Assembly (NCBI RefSeq): GCF_011067745.1
Contig: NZ_JAAMPJ010000009.1
Location: 370,063 to 434,062, forward strand
DNA: 64,000 bases
Reading direction: 5' to 3'
Source: Lentzea alba
GTDB lineage: Bacteria > Actinomycetota > Actinomycetes > Mycobacteriales > Pseudonocardiaceae
The notes beneath the pieces are model-generated. The model ran no database searches and had not been told where the DNA came from. It saw only the letters and a program-made list of their open reading frames with translations. Shown here one piece after another: positions 59,923 through 64,000 of this stretch; the stretch's first letter is position 1; every line of letters starts with the position of its first letter. The position numbers and the translations under genes are program-made.

Positions 59923-60927
59923 CTAGCGCTTTTTTCGGGATGGTTGAACCCGTAGCGGCTCGCCCGGCATCTTCGGGTAGTCCGGCGGATACGGCATCTC
60001 CCCGCGCGGATCCGCGGCGTACCACTCCAGCAACGTCTCGATCCCGAACGCCTCGGAGTCCAGCCCGGCGTGCAGATCGCCGCGCTCGTCCAAGAGCTTC
60101 GGCACGGTCAGCACGTCGAAGTCATCCGGGTCCACAGTGGACAGTTCATCCCACGTGACCGGCGTCGAGACCGTGGCGCGCGGAGTCCCCCGCACCGACC
60201 AGGCCGAGGCGATCGTGCGGTCGCGGGCGGCCTGATTGAAGTCGATGAACACCCGAGAACCGCGCTCTTCCTTCCACCAAGCCGAAGTGGCCAACGAAGG
60301 CGCCCGCTTCTCCACCTCGCGAGCCAGCGCGATCACCGCGTGCCGCACGTCGATGAAGTCCCACGACGGACGGATCCGCACAGCGACGTGAACACCGCGA
60401 CCACCGGAAGTCTTCGGATACCCGACCAGACCGGCGTCAGCCAAAACCTCCCGCAGCACCAGGGCGACACGGGCGGCGTCGGAGAAATCCGTCCCGGGCT
60501 GCGGGTCGAGGTCGATCCGCAGCTCATCGGGGTGGTCGACGTCGCCACGCCGCACCGGCCACGGGTGGAAGTCGAACGTGCCGAGGTTGGCGGCCCACAC
60601 GATCACGGCTTCCGAGGTCGGGCAGATCTCGTCGGCAGGACGGCCGGACGGAAAGCGGACCTGCACGGTTTCCACGTAGTCAGGGGCCCCCTTGGGCACG
60701 CGCTTCTGGTAGAACGCCTCCCCCTCGACGCCGTCGACATAGCGCTTCAGGACTACCGGGCGGTCGCGCAACACCCCCAGGAGCACCGGCGCGACGGTCC
60801 GGTAGTACTCCACCACCTGCCCCTTGGTGATGCCCCGCGCGGGGAAGTACGGCTTGTCCGGGTTGGACACCCGCACCAGCTGGTCACCGACCTCGAGCTC
60901 GATCGCCTTCGACTTCGCAGCAGCCAC
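59923..60927 (-). CDS. LigD-type polymerase/primase domain protein (integration target)
   Basis: 334 residues. AEP/PolDom motifs: RIDLDPQPG (metal Asp pair), KTSGGRGVHV (conserved His) and VFIDFNQAARDRTI (third Asp, Asn). It works with a ligase and Ku in non-homologous end joining. The last 10 codons (after PKMPGEP) come from the integrated element, replacing the original end now at 37588. The protein end therefore differs by a few residues but stays in frame. ATG 60927. Confidence 0.9.
   Translation of the reverse strand: MAAAKSKAIELEVGDQLVRVSNPDKPYFPARGITKGQVVEYYRTVAPVLLGVLRDRPVVLKRYVDGVEGEAFYQKRVPKGAPDYVETVQVRFPSGRPADEICPTSEAVIVWAANLGTFDFHPWPVRRGDVDHPDELRIDLDPQPGTDFSDAARVALVLREVLADAGLVGYPKTSGGRGVHVAVRIRPSWDFIDVRHAVIALAREVEKRAPSLATSAWWKEERGSRVFIDFNQAARDRTIASAWSVRGTPRATVSTPVTWDELSTVDPDDFDVLTVPKLLDERGDLHAGLDSEAFGIETLLEWYAADPRGEMPYPPDYPKMPGEPLRVQPSRKKR
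59956..59977. other. attR core (22-bp direct repeat)
   Basis: Identical to 37624-37645, inside the 3' end of the LigD-like gene, coding for PKMPGEP. Confidence 0.9.
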
Positions 60928-60936
60928 GCCCAGACA

Positions 60937-61536
60937 CTAAAGGCCGCGCACGAACGCCGCGAGCGCCAACTCGAAGCTGTCGCGGTCCAGCTCGTGCGCG
61001 ACGGCCGGCAGCAGGTGGGCGCGGTCGAGGTGCGGGTAGCGGCCGGAGTAGTCGGCGGGATCGGCCGAGAAGCCGGACGAGAACGAGCTCAAGGCCGAAC
61101 CGAACACGATGTACATGAGGCCGGCGGCGATCATCGTCGCCTCGCGGCGCGACCAGCCGGCGTCGACCAGGGCGCCGTGCAGGAGGTCCAGGCGCTGCAG
61201 TGACTCCGCGCGGCCGGCGGGTCCGTACGCCAGAAAAGGCACGATGTTCGGGTGCGACGACAAGGCCGCACGGTACGAGCGCGCGCACCGGATCAAGCCC
61301 TCCCGCCAGTCCACCGCGAAGCCCGAGACGTCGACGGACGACAAGATCGACGAGGCGATGTCGTTCAGCAACTGGTCCTTGGTGCGGACGTGCCCGTACA
61401 GCGACGCGGCCTGCACGCCCAGCGAGGCGGCGAGCTTGCGCATCGACAGACCGTCCAGCCCGTCCCGGTCGATGATCTCCAGAGCGACCGACCTGATGCG
61501 GTCGGGGCTCAGCAGGGGGGTGCTCGGCCGGGGCAT
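60937..61536 (-). CDS. TetR-family regulator
   Basis: 199 residues. N-terminal helix-turn-helix (ALEIIDRDGLDGLSMRKLAA followed by SLGVQAASLYGHVRTKDQLL), helical TetR_C-type ligand domain. ATG 61536. Divergent from two acyl-CoA dehydrogenases over 40 bp containing a near-perfect palindrome, so it likely represses that operon and itself, as FadR/FasR-like regulators do. Confidence 0.88.
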   Translation of the reverse strand: MPRPSTPLLSPDRIRSVALEIIDRDGLDGLSMRKLAASLGVQAASLYGHVRTKDQLLNDIASSILSSVDVSGFAVDWREGLIRCARSYRAALSSHPNIVPFLAYGPAGRAESLQRLDLLHGALVDAGWSRREATMIAAGLMYIVFGSALSSFSSGFSADPADYSGRYPHLDRAHLLPAVAHELDRDSFELALAAFVRGL

Positions 61537-61541
61537 GTGGG

Positions 61542-61564
61542 TTAACCTAACACTGTTCGGTTAA
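61542..61564. promoter_or_regulatory. TetR operator (23-bp near-perfect palindrome)
   Basis: Half-sites TTAACCTAACA (61542-61552) and TGTTCGGTTAA (61554-61564) mirror with one mismatch around a central C. It begins 6 nt from the TetR start and ends 12 nt from the dehydrogenase start. Confidence 0.8.
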
Positions 61565-61576
61565 TCGGGAGGCCCC

Positions 61577-62722
61577 GTGGACTTGATGCTTTCGGACGAA
61601 CACCGGCAGCTCAGGGAGCTCGCGCACCGCTTCACGGAGGAGCGGATCGTCCCCCACGCCACGCGCTGGGACCGTGACGAGGCGATCGACCGGGACTTGG
61701 TGCCCGCGCTCGGCGCCACGGGGTTCCTCGGGCTCGGCATCGACGAGCGGTACGGCGGGTCGGGCGGCGACAACCTCGCCTACTGCCTGGTGCTCGAAGA
61801 GGTCGCCCGCGGGGACAGCGCCGTCCGAGGCATCATCTCGGTGTCACTCGGCCTGGTCGCGAAGTCGATCGCGAAACACGGCACCGAAGAGCAGAAACAA
61901 CGCTGGCTGCCGGGCCTCACCGCGGGCACCCAGGTCGGTTGCTTCGCGCTCACCGAACCCGGCACCGGCAGCGACGCCGGCAGTCTCGTCACCAAAGCCA
62001 CCAAGACGGACAACGGCTACCTGATCAACGGCCGCAAGGTCTTCATCACCAACGGCACGTGGGCGGACGTCGCGCTCGTGTTCGCCCGCACCGGCGGGCC
62101 GGGGCCGAAGGGCATCAGCGCGTTCCTGGTCCCCACCGACACCGAGGGCTTCACCGCCACCGAGATCAAGGGCAAGCTCGGCATGCGCGGCCAGGCCACC
62201 GCCGAGATCACCCTCGACGGCGTCGAGGTCCCGCACGACGCCCTCCTGCGCGAGGAAGGCTTCAAGCTCGCGATGGGCGCCCTCGACAAGGGCCGGATGT
62301 CCGTCGCGGCGGGCTGCGTCGGCGCCGCCAGAGGTGCCCTCGAAGCCGCGCTCAAGTACGCCAAGGAACGCGAGCAGTTCGGCAAGCCCATCGCGGGCTT
62401 CCAGCTCGTCCAGGAGCTCCTCGCCGACATGGCCGTCGAAACCGACGCCGCGAGGTTGCTGACCTGGCGAGTGGCCGACCTCGCCGACCGAGGCCAGAAG
62501 TTCAGCACCGAAGCGAGCATGGCCAAGCTCTACGCCAGCGAAGCCGCGGTCAAGGTCGCCAACAACGCCATCCAGGTCTTCGGCGGTTACGGCTACGTCG
62601 ACGAGTACCCGGTCGGCAAGTTCCTGCGGGACGCCAGGGTCACCACCCTCTACGAGGGCACCAGCCAGATTCAGAAACTGCTCATCGGTCGCGCGCTGAC
62701 GGGCATCAACGCGTTCGTCTGA
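61577..62722 (+). CDS. Acyl-CoA dehydrogenase 1
   Basis: 381 residues. Signatures: CFALTEPGTGSDAG (FAD/substrate region) and QVFGGYGYVDEYPVGKFLRD (second signature), with the catalytic base region YEGTSQIQKLLIGRAL. GTG 61577 has GGGAGG upstream. Oxidises acyl-CoA to enoyl-CoA in beta-oxidation or branched-chain catabolism; exact substrate unknown. Confidence 0.9.
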   Translation: MDLMLSDEHRQLRELAHRFTEERIVPHATRWDRDEAIDRDLVPALGATGFLGLGIDERYGGSGGDNLAYCLVLEEVARGDSAVRGIISVSLGLVAKSIAKHGTEEQKQRWLPGLTAGTQVGCFALTEPGTGSDAGSLVTKATKTDNGYLINGRKVFITNGTWADVALVFARTGGPGPKGISAFLVPTDTEGFTATEIKGKLGMRGQATAEITLDGVEVPHDALLREEGFKLAMGALDKGRMSVAAGCVGAARGALEAALKYAKEREQFGKPIAGFQLVQELLADMAVETDAARLLTWRVADLADRGQKFSTEASMAKLYASEAAVKVANNAIQVFGGYGYVDEYPVGKFLRDARVTTLYEGTSQIQKLLIGRALTGINAFV

Positions 62723-62732
62723 AGGGAAAGAA

Positions 62733-63902
62733 ATGGACTTCACGCTCGACGCCGAGCAGAAGGAGATCCGCGACTGGGTGCGGACCTTCGTGCGCAAGGA
62801 GATCGTCCCGCTGGAGCCGGAGGTGCTGCGCCGCGAGCGCGCGGGCCAGCCGGGCCTGCCGAAGGACGAGCTGAAAGCGCTGCAGGACAAGGCCAAGCAG
62901 GCCGGGTTCTTCGGGGTGCTGACGCCGCAGGAGTACGGCGGCATGGGTCTCGGCGCGATGATGACCGCGCTCATCGAGGCCGAGCTCGGGCGCAGCTTCG
63001 TGCCGTTCCGGTTCGGCGGATACGCGGACAACATCCTGTTCCACGGCAACGAGGAGCAGAAGCAGCGCTACCTGCTGCCGACGATCTCCGGCGAACGCGT
63101 CTCGTGCTTCGCGATCACCGAACCCGGTGCCGGCAGTGACGCCAAGGCCATCCGCACGTCCGCCGTGAAGGACGGCGACGAGTGGGTGATCAGCGGCGAG
63201 AAGACGTTCATCACGCAGGGCAACGAGGCCGACTTCGTGATGGTGTTCGCCGTGACGGACAAGGAGAAGGGCGCCGACGGCGGCGTCACCTGCTTCCTGG
63301 TCGACCGCGACATGGGCTGGAAGTCCGAACCCATCCCGACCATGGGCCAGTGGGGTCCGGCGTCACTCGTGTTCGACAACGTCCGCGTGCCGGAGGAGAA
63401 CGTCCTCGGCGAGGTCGGCAAGGGCTTCCACCTCGCCATGCAGTGGATCGGCCAGGGCCGCTACCTGCTGCCCGCCCGCGCGCTCGGCAGCGTCGAGCGG
63501 CTGGTCGAGATGGCGATCGAGCAGGCCAAGAACCGCGTCACGTTCGGCCAGCCCATCGCCGAGTACCAGGCCATCCAGTGGATGATCGCCGACTCCGCGG
63601 TCGAGATCGAGGCGCTGCGCTGGCTCGTGCTGCACGCCGCGTGGCTCGTCGACCAGAAGCAGGACTCGCGGCAGGCGCAGTCGATCGCGAAGCTCTACGG
63701 CGGCATCAAGGCCAACGAGATCGTCGACCGGGTGCTGCAGATCCACGGCGGCATGGGCTACACCCGCGAACTGCCGATCGAGCGCTGGTACCGCGAGCTG
63801 CGGCTGCTGCGCATCTACGAGGGCACCGACGAGATCCAGCGCCGCACGATCGCCCGCAACCTGCTCAAGGGCCACGCGAACATTCGCGGAACGCTCGGTT
63901 AG
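62733..63902 (+). CDS. Acyl-CoA dehydrogenase 2
   Basis: 389 residues. CFAITEPGAGSDAKAIRTSA and QIHGGMGYTRELPIERWYRE signatures; YEGTDEIQRRTIARNLL at the C-terminus. AAGGGAAAG precedes ATG 62733, 10 nt after the first dehydrogenase, so co-transcribed. It may act on a different chain length or form a heteromer with its neighbour. Confidence 0.9.
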   Translation: MDFTLDAEQKEIRDWVRTFVRKEIVPLEPEVLRRERAGQPGLPKDELKALQDKAKQAGFFGVLTPQEYGGMGLGAMMTALIEAELGRSFVPFRFGGYADNILFHGNEEQKQRYLLPTISGERVSCFAITEPGAGSDAKAIRTSAVKDGDEWVISGEKTFITQGNEADFVMVFAVTDKEKGADGGVTCFLVDRDMGWKSEPIPTMGQWGPASLVFDNVRVPEENVLGEVGKGFHLAMQWIGQGRYLLPARALGSVERLVEMAIEQAKNRVTFGQPIAEYQAIQWMIADSAVEIEALRWLVLHAAWLVDQKQDSRQAQSIAKLYGGIKANEIVDRVLQIHGGMGYTRELPIERWYRELRLLRIYEGTDEIQRRTIARNLLKGHANIRGTLG

Positions 63903-63917
63903 TTCTATCTTGGGCTG

Positions 63918-64000
63918 ATGCTCAACCACGACATCCTCGGCGTCGGCGAACGACACGTCCGCCCCGGGGCGGTCGACCACGCCGCCGTGTACGGGGCGGC
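63918..64000 (+). CDS. Start of a gene cut by the window end
   Basis: MLNHDILGVGERHVRPGAVD and further residues are open to the edge from ATG 63918, 15 nt after the second dehydrogenase. Too short to assign; possibly a third gene of the operon. Confidence 0.5.
   Translation, partial: MLNHDILGVGERHVRPGAVDHAAVYGA

Larger units (their letters stand above)
37624..59977. mobile_element. AICE-like integrative and conjugative element
   Basis: 22.35 kb bounded by identical 22-bp repeats (37624-37645 and 59956-59977). It has a tyrosine integrase next to attR, rep-like, SpdB-like and FtsK/TraB-type genes in the order found in actinomycete AICEs, an XRE regulator and many accessory genes. The insertion target is a protein-coding 3' end and not the usual tRNA, and the coding end is regenerated by the element. 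Confidence 0.88.

Overview
The window is GC-rich (about 70% by eye) actinobacterial DNA. Many GTG starts, tight 4-bp ATGA/GTGA overlaps, leaderless promoters, DUF2637/FtsK-type conjugation genes and the secreted DUF1996, DUF3040 and DUF6319 families point to a filamentous actinomycete, probably of the Pseudonocardiales (Amycolatopsis, Lentzea or Actinosynnema type). The genus is inferred, not shown. I see no rRNA, tRNA, insertion sequence or CRISPR array.

Chromosomal left part, 1-37590. Positions 1-8777 look like a choline/betaine/dimethylglycine-type oxidative catabolic locus: an FAD/GcvT fusion dehydrogenase cut by the window edge, an IclR regulator, a Rieske ferredoxin with its FAD reductase, an aldehyde dehydrogenase, a GMC (choline dehydrogenase-like) oxidoreductase and an APC permease. 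A PaaX regulator follows. Positions 9725-14247 form a poly-3-hydroxybutyrate/3-hydroxybutyrate locus: secreted depolymerase, GAF/PucR regulator, MHS-type symporter and 3-hydroxybutyrate dehydrogenase. Then come an LCP cell-wall ligase, a HipA-like kinase with DUF3037, a leaderless ArsR/AHSA1 pair, an SGNH esterase, a lactonase, PPK2, ornithine aminotransferase, DUF2252, a GNAT/ABC-F pair, an M48 protease, ZapE, a RibD-like reductase, an ATP-dependent DNA ligase, an exporter, a TAP-like hydrolase that lacks its nucleophile, an NB-ARC/TPR protein with an amyloid-like N-terminus, a DUF1996 gene under a LacI-type operator, and an aminoglycoside-phosphotransferase-like kinase.

Integrated element, 37624-59977 (22.3 kb). 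A 22-bp direct repeat bounds an AICE-like integrative conjugative element inserted in the 3' end of a LigD-type polymerase gene (59923-60927). The displaced original 3' end of that gene still lies at 37588-37645 beside the kinase gene. The element carries a rep-like gene with four intragenic iterons, DUF2637/SpdB and FtsK/TraB transfer genes (each with an apparent frameshift), and three tandem paralogous membrane coiled-coil genes preceded by a covarying hairpin. It also has an XRE regulator, a 2'-5' RNA ligase-like protein, a 1.3-kb AT-richer non-coding stretch, a serine recombinase, a minus-strand run of small zinc-finger and unknown genes with an AAA ATPase, and a tyrosine integrase beside attR.

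Chromosomal right part, 59978-64000. The LigD polymerase gene is followed by a TetR regulator divergent from two acyl-CoA dehydrogenases, with a near-perfect operator between them, and by a gene cut by the right edge.
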